Assembly: GCA_023078555.1 (NCBI GenBank) | Contig: CM041199.1 | Span: 6,081,315 to 6,145,314, forward strand | DNA: 64,000 nucleotides | Source: Ulva prolifera | Lineage: Eukaryota; Chlorophyta; Ulvophyceae; Ulvales; Ulvaceae | Direction of reading: 5' to 3' | Shown: positions 22,101 to 37,715 of the stretch, one piece after another | Layout: each line of letters opens with the position of its first letter | How positions within the stretch are numbered: the first letter of the stretch is position 1 | Notes under the pieces: model-generated | What the model saw: the letters and a program-made list of their open reading frames with translations, nothing else | Told to the model about the DNA's origin: nothing | Database searches by the model: none | Program-made: the position numbers and the translations under genes

Positions 22101-25100
22101 TCCGTCACATGTTTCAGTCGGAGTGGGGTGTTGCGAAAAAAGGTGTGGAGACGGCGCGATGGCATCGAGTGCTTGTTGTGGCGTTTCCGAGGCCGGTGCC
22201 CGCCGTAATACTCTTGCGCAGCCACCCTCGCGTACCTCACATGCATGCCGCTGCGGCCGTGGACACCCACCTGAGCCTTGCTCTGTGCATGTGCAGCAGA
22301 CCCCAGAGTTCGGCGGCTTCTCGGAGTCCCGCGAGCAGATCAAGCTGCCGGAGCTGCCAGGCCCCCTCGGAAATGTCAACGCGGCCATCGAGGCCGCCGC
22401 GTCCCAGCCCGGCATCTCTGGCGCCAGTGGCGACCCTGCCCCGTTCCCATCCGCTGTGCCCGCCACCGTCTGCACCGACGCGGGCTACCGCCGGCAGTCC
22501 ATGAGCGACCTGACTGAGCGCCCCTCTGGCCTCGCTAACGTGATGTCCGCCGGCTGCCTTAGCACCGCTCCATCGCTCGAGGCCCGAGACGAGTCGGCAT
22601 CGAGTAAGGATGGTGGTGTGTCGGCTGCGGCGGGCAAGGTGGGGGCCTGCCGCGGGCGATCCCCGGACGGCGCGGGGAGCGTGGACGGGGGAGGGGAGGA
22701 GCGGAAGGAGGGGGCCGTGCGGGGGGTGTCCGTGGCGAGCTCTCACGGGCGCCCACCGTCCCCCCCTGGGGTGCACAGTGCAGCTGTTCGGGGTAGCAGT
22801 GGATGCGGCAGCCAGAGCTTGAAGGTGCGATGCGCTTGCCTGCGTGTGAAACCGCCATGCATGGCGCCATGTGCCGCGCACGGCCACAGTAAAACACAGC
22901 GGCGTAGATCACAGTCAATATGCCACTGTTGTGTGTAGCCACAGCTATGCACAGCTGGCATATGCGTGCAGCCATGTGCCTGGCTGCTCAGCTACTGACA
23001 TATTTGCAGTGATGTTGCGTGCCTCAACTGCATGGTCAGCACTCCCAACCCAGTGCGGATTTGAGCGAGACCATCATGCAAGTGTTGCCTGCAGGCAGCC
23101 GCAGCGAAGCGCGAGCTGATAGTCGGCAAGCTCTCGCGGTCCTTCAACACCCACGCCTACAGCGCCGCGCCCGGGCGCCCGTTCCACCCGGTCGCGTCCT
23201 GGGGCACTCTGTCGATGGCGGGCCAGTCGGCCGCGAGCACCCCACGGGCATCGTTCGCGAACCTTGAGGGTCTGGACGAGGCCACAGCGGGCAGCGGCCG
23301 CGTGGCGTCGCCGCCCGTGCGGCCCCTCACGCCGCCGCGCACCTTCACGCGGGGCGCGGGCATGCTGGCAAAGCCGGCGCTGCACATCCCGTCGGAGGCG
23401 TCCGGCGGCCTCATGACGACCGCACAGGCACGCCCCCACCTCCCTGGCGCATGCACAAGCGGCGCCTGCGGTGCCTGATACTACATCAGAGGTGTGGGCC
23501 GAGTATCTGGTAAGGCGGTGTAGTGCGGGATTGCCCATCGCAGGCACTAGCTGGCTGGTTTCACCCTGCTCCGGTTGTCAGCATGTGGGCTTACACGTAG
23601 GCGCATACGGTGGCTCATACGGCTCTGTGATCATGCATACATACCCACATACATACATGTCTGTTTCTGTTTCTTGGCGTGGCCGCATGTATAGCACTGC
23701 CGGGCTTTGGGACTCCCAGCTGCTGCGCGTCCGATTCCTAGCCCTGCCGACAACTGACAGCTGTCCTACCGAGCATCCCAAGGGGGGGCAGAGGGTGCCA
23801 GGCCTCCTGTGTCGCCCCATCTGCCATCCTGCCAAGCACCCGTCCAAAGCGTCCATTCCATCCACATGTCACAGGCCCTGCCTCTGTGTCTGCGGCCAAG
23901 GTCGCTGGGTTTCAATCTTCCCATCACGTCACCCCCCCTTACCGCTCCCGGCCACATCTCGTTGCATGGTGCTAGGGAGTTTGCCGCAGCGAAGCACCTG
24001 GTTCACGCTGCGAACTGTCGGCTGAGAGGCGCTTGTGGGCTGTGCAGGTGACAGCGGCTGCTGCGGTCAACCTGGCGACGTCGTCAGAGGCACAACTCAT
24101 TGTGGTCGTTACGGACTCGGGCCACACCGCCGCCGCCGTCGCCAAGTTCCGTCCGCGCATGCCCGTCATTAGCCTCGTTGTCCCTCGAGTCGTCAAGCAC
24201 GGCCTGGCCTGGAACGTCAAGGTTCGAATCTCATTTGTGTTCTGTCTGGAACATGTGGCGCGTGGGCATGGTCATGCATGTGGATGGAGAGGTGGCTACT
24301 GGATCCTGTGTGCATTTCCGCGCGTCTGGCGTGCTGTGGATTGTACCGCATGACGGTGGCAGCGCGTGGATGTTCCTGACTGACACGTGTGTCTTCACAC
24401 ATGCTGCGGGCGACTGCACCGGTCCCATCCGTTAGCATGCACGCTTCAGAATTACCCTGGCATGCCCCAGGCACATGTTTTGTGAAGAGCAGCAGCTTCG
24501 GAGTGTGTGGGACATCACTCAAGGCGGCGTTGGCACATGCGATTTTGTCTCTGGTGGTTCCTCAGTGATGGAATCCTCACCATCAGAAGGCTGCTGCTGC
24601 ACTGCATCCGGCTGTGCGTCAGGCATGTCGTCAACTTAAGCATCCTGTATCCTATACAGTACCCATCGCACGGTGGTGCTGGATTGGCTGGCCTTGCTGA
24701 AATCTCCGCATCCATTGCGTGTGCGTGTGTACTAGCAGCCACATGGTGGCATGGCAGTCATTGTAGATGACTGCAGTACCAACATATCCTTCCACGCTGC
24801 GTACCGGGCTCTTCCACGGGATCGCCACAGGTGATCATACTGTCACAGGTGGTCATGTCTGCAGGGAAACGTGATTGCGAGGCAGTGCAATCTCCTGCAT
24901 GGTGTGACCTCCGTCCTTGCCTCCGCCACCGCACACCCGAGGGGCATCCTGGCACATGGATTCCAGCATGCGCTGAGCGCAGGCCTGGCCAGCGCACAAG
25001 ACCTAGCAGTTGTCATCATGAACGTTGGGGGCCGCTTTTCCGCCACAACGGTTCAGCAGGTGAAGATTGGTGACGTGCTGTCGCCCCCACGGGACGAATT

Positions 25101-25119
25101 TGCGGGTGTCCTCGCATGA
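19102..25119 (+). CDS. pyruvate kinase-like protein with altered active site and 287-residue insert
   Basis: Ten exons keep frame and give 840 residues: 19102-19201, 19581-19900, 20029-20198, 20303-20558, 21204-21389, 21771-21971, 22297-22824, 23095-23427, 24048-24221, 24865-25119. The fold is pyruvate kinase: TKVVATIGSATRKESVLNEM at the start, a B-domain (residues about 141-197), DGIVLARGWLGLHIAPEHM, RPTRAEATDIANSVLDGADG, and a C-terminal domain (about 699-840) with TSSEAQLIVVVTDSGHTAA. Compared with muscle enzyme numbering, Arg73 (R60), Lys270 (K280), Thr328 and Asp113 (D94) are kept, but Asn75 is Asp, Glu272 is Lys (K282), Asp296 is Trp (W306) and the TKGPEIR loop after Asp113 is gone. Glu272 and Asp296 hold the catalytic Mg2+, so normal catalysis is unlikely. 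Residues 412-698 are a Ser/Ala/Gly/Pro-rich insert between barrel and C-domain. The intron after exon 8 appears to use a GC donor (CAG followed by GCACGC). Confidence 0.88.
20815..20850. repeat. dispersed repeat motif, copy 2 (in pyruvate kinase-like intron 4)
   Basis: The sequence CCAGATTTACTCTACTTTACC with flanking CAATC and TGTGCCG matches the reverse complement of the left end of the repeat at 15105. Only one end is evident here, so this may be a truncated copy. It lies in the intron between exons 4 and 5. Confidence 0.4.
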
Positions 25120-29103
<3,984 letters not shown>

Positions 29104-30712
29104 ATGCTGTAGTTGGTGAAGAAAGTCTCGATCTGGTGTTTGTTCAACACCGCCACAACCACTCCTTTGACGTTGCAAACCCAGCAACTTCTTAAATTAC
29201 ATCGTAATAAAAAATATCGTAACAGTGTCGTTTGTATTCGGTTGCGTGCCCTGTCGGGTGTAGGTGACTCCTGAATACCCGAATTGTGTCATCTGTAGGT
29301 GTTAACAGGTGGCAGACCGGTGCAGTTCATTTCCTGCTGTACCATCATGATTTACGAATGACAATTTCAAAATGTCCATGGTCATCTGTGAGGCTAAAAA
29401 AGGTGAGAAGCAGATTTGTCCCAAGTCAGTTCGGGCTATACGTCGGAAGCAAGCATTGAATGTCTACGAAATGAAGCAAGCATTGAATGTCTACGAAATG
29501 AGCATGATCTTTTTGACATTAAAAACATTCTCGTTGAGATTGAGAATGCGTTATTTCATCTTGCCGATTGAATCAATGGTAGAGCTTTTGCGGCTTATTT
29601 CACATATTAAGTTGATTGCAAGCTGAATGTCATTTGGACATGTCATTACGCAATAATGTAATCAGCACGTTTAATGCTGACGAACATCAAATTTGAGACA
29701 CTTAGATTGTCGTTATGTGTGCCTACATGCATATGGCCTTGGCTAATCTCCAACAATTCATTCAATTCATCCAAGAAAGGTTGAGCGACGTAGTATGGTC
29801 TATCAAATCAAGCGACTACATCAGAAAATCAGTCCAATTGGATGAGAGACCGATGGTAGATGTTATGATAAAGAATGCTATCTCATCTCGCTGCTCATAC
29901 GTTCATGTCCCCCTGAGCTGATGCTCTTGCAATCGAAGGTATGTAATTAGGTAGCGCTTTAGCAATGACTAGGACTGGATCGGTCAACTATTGTGTCATC
30001 ACATACCTGTAATTTTAAGTTACCCTCGACTATACTTCTTAAGAATCGTTCAGATACACCCCTTCAAGAAAAAAATGTGGTCGGCTGAAGTCAAGAACAG
30101 TGTACACTGTACACAATCGTCCTTGGTTCACAGTGTGTTGTGACCATGACATGAGTGTCGGAAGTTGCCATATCGAGACATGAATCTGTAACCGCATCCT
30201 GAGTAAATCTTCTATGCTTCTGATACTGTTTGCCCCAATGTTGCATAACTCCCCGAATGCCAGAATCTACAATGCCAATGGGTGCCACCAGTACAGTCAC
30301 CGTTTGACCTTGTGTCTGACTGATAGTAATACATCATTGCTTCCTCTGTAAAGACAGTCAGTCGGTCTTCGTACAGGCAGAACAGTACATGAAAAAACAC
30401 CCAATGTCGTTTTGCAAATTGCAAGACTTTTGTCACGTGGTGCTTAGACCACAACTCCCATGCACCGGGATAGAATGCGTGATGACCCGCGACCTAGTAT
30501 CCAACCAGTGGCACGAGATGGATTCATGTCATTTTCACAAGGCACGTGTGTTCAGCATTCAAACCAGCCAAACAATGACATACAATGTAACACAATACAA
30601 TATCCGGCTGTGCAGTCCAAATCATTGACAATTTACACGACGGGGCACACTAGACTTGTGCATTTAGTGTGTACTGCAACCGAATTCGCAAACCTCCCTT
30701 TCTGAAACTGAC
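29104..30712. other. AT-richer spacer with a 27-bp tandem duplication
   Basis: This stretch is visibly richer in A and T than the rest of the window. An exact 27-bp unit beginning GAAGCAAGCATTGAATG occurs twice in tandem at 29446-29472 and 29473-29499. A frame at 29715-29921 gives 68 residues with no similarity I recognise, and it is not supported as a gene. The right end should contain the 3' untranslated part of the SNIP1-like gene. Confidence 0.4.
29206..29211 (+). terminator. possible polyadenylation signal of H4
   Basis: AATAAA occurs about 103 bp after the H4 stop. It is the nearest such hexamer and supports a polyadenylated message. Green algae often use TGTAA instead, so the assignment is tentative. 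Confidence 0.4.
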
Positions 30713-33392
30713 TCATTTTCCGATTAAATCATTCTCGTCTATGAACACATAGTCACGCGAGCTGCCACCCAAACGTACTGTGTCCTGGCTCAGCAGCCGG
30801 TAGTACCGCAATGGCTCAAGCTTCTCGTTCGCTTCTGCAGTGGCAATGTGCGTACCGTTCACACTCTCCAGGTCCATAATGTATGGCGTGGGTACGCCGT
30901 TACGACGCTTGAACTGCACGACTGCATGCTCCCGGCTGATACTGCCATGATGTGCAAAGATGTCACACACCGACTGGTCCTTGCCTAGCACCCAGCATGT
31001 CTTCTTTCCCTGAAGCAGAGTGATTGGCTGGCCTTGTTGTGCTGCAGCACCAGTGCCTGGGTCTCCTGCAAGACACAAACCACTCTGGATCCACCATATG
31101 GGGGGCCACCATAGTAGGTGCATGTTCACACATATCCAGCAGAGGAGACGCTGCATTGTAGGACATATGACAATGCAACACATGACCTTGGATCCTTATG
31201 CAGTGCCATTTGTTGTGAGGCAGTGCCTCACAAGCATGTGGTGCTCAAGCACCAGCACGGTCAGACTGAACACACCAGACATAGGCCTACCTTTGTAGAT
31301 GTAAATGCGCCAGCGGCTTGTCGGTGTGCACGCATCATCTGGCGGCGAATATTTCTGCACAGTGCCCCGCTGGTTGCGCTTCGAGTCCGCCGCCAGCACC
31401 CCGGACAGCCCAAAGTTCGGGCCATCATCCCCTGCAGCCGCACCTCCACCACCTCCCCCCTGCTGCATGTCTGGCCTAGGTGGCTGCCCCGCCACCGGCG
31501 GCGGGCCCGGCAGCGGTTGAACGTCTGCTCCATTGTCATGTGGCCTTGGAGCATCGCGCGAGCGCCTCAGAGCCTCCGCAGGGTGATCTCGCCTAGGCTC
31601 GCCTTCAGGGGGGCCCTTCGCCGCCGCAGCCTCCCACCTGGTCGGCCCCCGCCTCCCACTAGCCACCCCATCCCGAGGCGGGGCTTCGTCATAGCTACCA
31701 TCTCGCATGCCGCCGCGGGCGGGGCCGCCCGGCGGATCCCGCGGCATCCTCGGAGGCGGGCCGTTGCCTGCATGGCTGCCCCCCCTTCCGGGATGGTGTC
31801 GCTTCGGGGGCACGTCATCGGCTGTCACCGTCTCAATGCGGTCAACAACATCGATCTCCAACTCGCGATCGCGCTTGAGCCGGTCGTCATATCTGGGCGG
31901 GCCGTCATGTCGAGGTGGGCGGTCACGTGGCGGTGGGCCTGTGTGCCGGGGAGGGCCATCTCCGCGAGGCCAGGGATGCCTGCCACCTGGCGCGTCCCCT
32001 GCAGCTGCTGGCACTGTCAAGCTTGATCAAGGCTCTGGCCTCTCGTCTGTCAGCCGGCAGGTTGGGCACCGCTGCGCCATGGCAGTCACCGCGGCGGATG
32101 CAGCGTTCCGGACACGCGGGAGCCTGGGCATCTGCCACTTGCCATTGTGTCGCAGCACCCGCTGCTTGCCCAGGCCGCGCCCGGCAGCTCCAGCCACGGC
32201 TACTCCAGCACAGCGGCGAACACGGCAGGGAACGGTGCGCAGCGGAGGGTGGCGGACAGCGCAGGCGCAGGTGTTGTGGATTGCAGCACAGGGATGTGGG
32301 GATGGAGCCGCACAAGGGACGGGCCCGTCCTCGTGCCTATGGTCTGCTGGGTGCCTCTGGCGCTCTCGTGCATGCGGTGGTGGCGGTGGCCCGCCTGGGT
32401 AGTCTCTGGAGGGGCGGCTGCTGTTCCCAGGCGGAGGTCCGTGCCTCCTGGGCTCACTGTACCTGCCGCCATTGTCACGCCGGTGGCCATCTGAACGAGG
32501 CTGTGGGGATACTGACCGTTGTCTATGTGTGCTGTGTCCATTCCGGCTCTCAGGTGCAGGCCGTCTGCTAGGCGGTGGAGGACCGCTGTGGCGTTCATCG
32601 CCCCTAGAAGCCCCTGCTCTCGGATGGTCGTGGTCGCTGCTTCTAGGTAGATTTGGGGGGCGGCCATTTGGACGCCCAGACTGGTGGCTTGCACGTCCTG
32701 GGGCCTGGTGCCTATGGTCAGCGGCGCGGTGATCATTTCTGTGACGGTCAGAGTAGCTAGGCGAAATATTCCGGGACCTTCCGTGAAGAGGAGGTGATGC
32801 TGATGATCTTCTTCTATTTGATAACGGCCGCGAGTCTCCGGCTTCTCCACGGGCGCGTGGAGGCCTGGCAGGACTGCGCTGCCCTTGGCCTGTGCGCTCG
32901 TCTCTGCCACCACCAGGCGGTGGCTTGGTTTGAGGCGATCGTGATACACGACTCAATGATTGTGGTTTCCTGTGTGATCTTACTTGCGGGCTCTCACTTC
33001 TTCCGGCGCTGCGTGAGCGCTCGTGCCCAGGAGACCTTACGGGCTTTGGGGACGCACTCCTGCATGAGGTCTCGACTAGTTGCAGGCAAACATAAATCAT
33101 CACAATTCAGCTCGATGGCGCCTTGTCAAGCCGATGACGCCCGAAACTGTGATAGACGCGGTGGGTCCAGCGTCGCATTACGGCCCACGCACGCTGCGAT
33201 TGCCTGCTCAGTAACACGTTCAACGTACAGAGACCCTCAGAGCTGGCGAAATGAGTTCTCAACAGTGGCTGACTTTACGGCCTGCCGGCGATGAAAGTGC
33301 GGTTCTGACCTGGGAGATTGCTGCTCTTGCCCTGGGCCGGTTGAGGTGCTGCTTTCGGTCCCGAAGCTCAGCGCATCATCATCTTCACTCAT
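30713..33392 (-). CDS. SNIP1/DAWDLE-like FHA-domain RNA-processing protein
   Basis: Nuclear protein family (human SNIP1, Arabidopsis DAWDLE) linked to the spliceosome and to microRNA processing. Four exons give about 629 residues: 33392-33310, 33059-about 32314, 31998-31291, 31065-30713. Exon 1 starts MSEDDDALSFGTESS. Exons 2 and 3 are rich in Arg, Ser, Pro, Asp and His (RS/RD-type), and exon 2 has several SASP, SRSP and SPS units. The diagnostic lead-in PNFGLSGVLAADS and RWRIYIYK is followed by a C-terminal FHA domain: WVLGKDQSVCDIFAHHGSIS, REHAVVQFKRR, DLESVNGTHIA and DTVRLGGSSRDYVFIDE. The FHA arginine, serine and asparagine positions that bind phosphothreonine appear kept (SISREHAV, VNGT). 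The 3' edge of exon 2 is uncertain; a GTGCGG donor at 32313 fits the required phase. Confidence 0.88.
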
Positions 33393-34014
33393 TATATCTT
33401 CGTCACCTAGACTGATGGAACACCACGCATGCCAGATCTAAGTCGTTCCGTGCTTGAGCCATGCTGACTCTTTCGGGAAACTGTCTTCATTTACAGCGTT
33501 TATCAATGACAACAGTGATCTGATGGCCTACCGTGACACACAGGTTGGAGGCTTTAGGTTGCTCCGCAGATGGCGCATTCCGACCGCGATGCCACACAGG
33601 CAAAAATTGTACATGCATGGCCCTCGGGACAACATATTCGCATTGCTTAACGTGGCAAGCCGGCATGTTACTTTTTACCTTGCAAGGACACCTTGCAAGG
33701 TACATTCCGTATCCTGTCGTGTACACTCAAGCCCACTATCCTGATGTGGGTGCACCACCACAACCACCACTGACGAAGCCAACAAACGCGGACTTTCGCG
33801 CAAGACTTTCGTGATCAGACTGTCCCCTCGTAATTTTGCCTCACCACCTCGATCGAATGGCTGGTTCACGGATGTGCACTGCATGAGGGCCAGCCTCGCG
33901 TGCGATAACATGGTAATCCCTCGAACGGAAGGCCTCGCAAGGGCTCCAGCAGCATGTGCACTGACGTCACTCTGACCGACGCTAAGACGGATACATTCTT
34001 GTCACAAACTTGGC
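33393..34014. other. spacer with doubled palindrome
   Basis: Upstream region of the SNIP1-like gene and 3' side of the coiled-coil gene. At 33676-33702 the palindrome CCTTGCAAGG occurs twice, four bases apart, forming a 27-bp near-perfect palindrome bounded by TA. No coding exon is seen. Confidence 0.45.
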
Positions 34015-37000
34015 TTATCGTCGATACAGTTTGGCTGCGGACGCTGCTTGCTTTGTCGCAGCCAACTCCCCGCGCAGACGATCAACTCTATCCTTGAGGG
34101 CCTCCTGCATGCACCTGACCATGTCAAGCTCTTTGATCCCGTGTCGACTCCCATCGACATTTCTAGTCGGCCCATCCTCGATGAATGGCCTGCTCAACCT
34201 GCCTTTCGGCCATGCACAAACGTACGTTCGCTGAGCACATACTGCAGGCTTTGCAGTGTGTGCTCATTACACACAGGCATCGCCACGATTGCGCAGGAAG
34301 TCCTGGAAAACGCACATTCTCACGCTGTGTAGCATCTGCTTGGCTTTTCGTCTCAGAAAACTCCTTTGCCTGTGCTCTCAGGGCGCCCTCGTGCCAGCGG
34401 CGGACGCCTGCCAGCGCCGCTTGTTGCCGCCGGGCCGCGCCCCTTACCATGCGCGCCTCGCCCTTTGTCGCCACCAAGACCTCCCGCAGCTGGTGTGATC
34501 GCAGGGCAAGGCGCTTCTGCTCTCGGGCCTCCTCCTGGAGGCCACGGCTCGCACTTCAGCTTTGGCCTGCCTTCACGGTGCCCCACACACACCCACCACA
34601 CCACAGCACCAGATGCAGTCCTGCCACGAATCAATCCCGATAAGCAGCTAAAGTTGCAAGATGCCCTGGGGCCCCATGCCATGCCCAGCTTGAAGTACAC
34701 AGCTCAGCGATGGCAGCACCAGCGATGTCCAGCATCAGGTGACCACTAGGGCCCAGTCACTGTCATCGCCCAACACCAGATAGCCACCAGCTCTCCTGTT
34801 GAGGCATGCCACGTGGAGCTCTGTGCAGTTCCCAATCTCAAATCGCGGACCATGAAGCCACTGCAGAACTCGTCGACTCGCCTGGGGCATACGTTCATTG
34901 AGCATGCACAGCATTGCATAGGGACCTGCAACGCAGTTGCAACTGCCACTGCGCACCAAGGCACAAGTGATGTCTGAACAGTGCCTCATGCCACATGAGT
35001 CATGTGGTAACCTCCTGACAGAGTGCTTGTGGACGTGGGCAAGTTCCATGTCGGTGGCTAAGGGGTCCAGGCACCGCCGCTCGTGCTGCCGCTCGGCCTT
35101 CACACATCCAGTGCCACCTCAGCGCCTCAGCCAAATCATCCTACCAGACACCACAAGGGAGCGGTGCCTCGAGGATGCAAGCGATGGCCACGTTGAGGCT
35201 GCAGCCGTGCCGCGGCTGCATGCACCCCAGCCACAGCCAAGGGGTCGAGGTTGTCAACGTACACACGCTGCCCTCGCACACGCATGCAGCCCCGCAGAGG
35301 GCCGGATCCAAAACCGGGGCTGCATCAGCCAAAGCCGCTGGTGTCAGGGATGCATAGTCAGCACTCTCAAGTAGCCTCCCCGTCGCCGCAGTCCGGCAGC
35401 TGCCAGCTCCGCCAGCGCACCTCGTCAGCGACATCCTGTGGCCGCAGTGCGGCCCAGCGAACAGGCCAAAACAAACAACACACATGTGCGACACGCACTC
35501 GCGCCGCCTGTGGCCTCACGCCTTCCCCCTCAGCAGCTCACACCCAGCCAACACGTACCAGCGGTCGCTGCATGAGGCCAAGGGGTCGACGATATACCAG
35601 GATGCGCGGGTCACGGGGCCCCCCCTGGGGCACGCATGAGGTCCATCCTGCGCGGTGGGAGTGCTGCGTTCTGGGCCCTCCAGGCGCTGACATCCCTTGA
35701 CCACCACTGCCATGAGGCCCAATGCTGCAGCTCCCGAGCTTCAGCAGGGCTGAGCAGCGGGCCCAGGCCTTCGTACGGGTCAAGGGAATCCATGAACACA
35801 CGCCACACACCCGGTGGCACCGAGCTGCCACAGGACGATGCCACAGTACGGATATGCAGATGCCCATGCCCCGCACCTTGTGGCCTGGATCTGCAAAGCG
35901 CCTCCCTGCGGTGGCTGGCCCTGGGACGCTGGATACAGCAGCATGGCCCTGGCGCAAGCCAGCAAACCACATGCCTCGCTTATGCGGGGGCTATCTCCAG
36001 CGCCCAAATGAGCCATGACGAGGCGCCTCTGTCTGTGTGCCAGCCGCGATAGTAGCCCCCCCCCCCCCATGCCTTGTCCTGGTGGCGAAGCGCACCTCAG
36101 ACACGGACAGCACGGTGGCGTGCAGCTGGGCACACTCCTCCGCAGCGTGGAGCGCCGTGTCCTGCGCCTGCTGCAGCAGCGCCCGCATGCCCTCGATCTC
36201 CGCCTCGGCGGCGGCGCGGCCGGCGCGCTGCTCTGCGGCGTCTGCTTCCGCCTCGTCCAGGCGCCGCTGCACGGCCGCGACGGCCTCCTGTGCCGCCGCG
36301 ACCTCCGCGTCCGTGTGGTCTTTCATCTGCTGTGTCGAAATCTCCAGGCGGTTCTGCATGACAGCTGCTGTGCCTCTGCCGATGTAACAGCCGGGGGGGT
36401 TGGGGGGGCACTGGAAGTAGGGGGGGTCCGTGCAGCCCTGCGCCTCCATGGTTATACTGAGGGTTGGAAGAGAAGAGGCTTTCTGGGCAATGCTCGTCGG
36501 CGTACATGCGATCTATGTTCCATGTGTGTGGCATGTATGCTGTCCTGTTGAGGATGGCTCGGATCAAGCCTCGTGGACGCCTTGTGTGCGCAGAGTTGGA
36601 GACAATGGCATGACTGGGACTACATTTGTGACTGATATACCACGCGATTCACTGTCACGCACTGCTCGTTTTTGGCAGATCGGTGAAGACAGATGAGCAG
36701 CTCCAATGTTTTCAGTCACACAGACCATTGCACAAAGGACTGGGAAACACTCACCCGCTCTTCATGGAGGTCCAGAATGGTGTCCTGGTATGATCCTTCT
36801 ACGCCACCAATCAGATTCAGCAGCCATCTCTGTTTGCAGAGCTCGCCCTGCATACTACGTGGAAAGCATTGCCGAACACTGCAGAATTTCTGTGCAGATG
36901 TGCAGCTTTCTGCTCCGGGAACCGGAAGTAGCTCTGGAGAGGCGTGGCTGTCGTACGGCTCGAGTCCCAGCGTATTTTGCTATCCATGAAACTGCCCTTG

Positions 37001-37283
37001 AGCTATTTCGTCTTCTAGCTGCAGTCAGGTCTGCTGGAGTGACGGCTCGCAACAGACCAAGAGGGCATGGTTTCTGCCCAGGTGCATACTCTTGGACAGG
37101 TACCTGAGGCGCGTCCGACGCCTTGCGACAACGGCATTTGCCACAGGAACACTGGCATGGTACTTCCCGTGATCGGGATCTAACTGTACTTTTCGCTGGC
37201 TGCTGTTTGCTCTCCAGTGCCTGTGTCCCTCGCTGATAGTCTATAGCAACCTCGCTGCACGCCTTTAGCCGAGATGACAGCAT
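34015..37283 (-). CDS. coiled-coil protein of unknown function, multi-exon
   Basis: Firm 5' exons are 37283-37104 (MLSSRLKACSEVAIDYQRG, then a Cys cluster CQCSCGKCRCRK), 36829-36755 (RWLLNLIGGVEGSYQD, DLHEER) and 36353-36096, an 86-residue helix rich in Ala, Glu and Gln (QQMKDHTDAEVAAAQEAVAA), all phase 0. Further downstream coding-like pieces are about 35930-35516 (WRVFMDSLDPYEGLGPLLSP), about 35370-35170 (RGQRVYVDNLDPLAVAGV), about 34910-34735 (FEIGNCTELHVACLNRRAGG), about 34560-34330 (Lys/Arg/Gln/Glu coiled coil) and a last exon ending at the TAA at 34015 (ALKDRVDRLRGELAATKQ). Three pieces share a (V/I)xxLDP-like unit. Near 35611 the frame shifts by one base at a run of seven C: the text before it and the frame after it (SWYIVDPLASCSDRWYVLAG) both look coding. 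Family not recognised. Confidence 0.5.
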
Positions 37284-37715
37284 ATTGCGCTTAGGAAATA
37301 TCGGATTTTTTATCCGCTCAAGGGGACGTTACGCTATCCGTGGCTTCAGCTGTTAAGCACGGCTGTCACAGGGCTGTCCTGCAAACAGGGCTCCCAACAA
37401 AGCACGTATGAGCGAAAGATCAGGTACAAGGACTGGACTGGATCAGGTGGTCCCTCTAAGATATCGTGCGTGCACTGCGTGAATTTTCGTTTGGGGGGAG
37501 GGGCGACACTGTCACTAGTGGCCATCCTAACAGAACGGGCCGCCCTTAGCCACAGCAGAGCTCACCTCCTCTGCAAAGCCGGGGTAAGTGTTCGAATAAA
37601 ACCTGGATTCAACAACGCAGATGATGTCGCTGTATTTGCTGACGTTCATGATTCATTTTCTTCTGCTGTAGCTCCCGCAGGAACTTCGGGTCAGCCAGGT
37701 TTTCCGCCAGGCACT
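37284..37715. promoter_or_regulatory. divergent promoter region, coiled-coil gene and Sm-D2
   Basis: A 432-bp interval between two outward-facing start codons. The frame before the Sm-D2 ATG stays open for about 60 codons but is not conserved in Sm-D2 proteins, so the ATG at 37716 is preferred. No TATA box is evident. Confidence 0.4.

Noticed and set aside
24222-24233. GTTCGAATC, similar to a tRNA B-box
   Set aside because: It lies at the donor of pyruvate kinase-like exon 9 and no A-box, acceptor stem or anticodon arm fits around it.
32027-32313. Continuation of SNIP1-like exon 2 to the stop at 32027
   Set aside because: The sequence loses RS/RD composition after about 32320, and exon 3 needs an incoming phase-1 join, so this part is read as intron.
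31118-32571. Long + strand open frames of 200-300 codons
   Set aside because: They are antisense to the SNIP1-like exons, whose FHA and lead-in motifs are clear.
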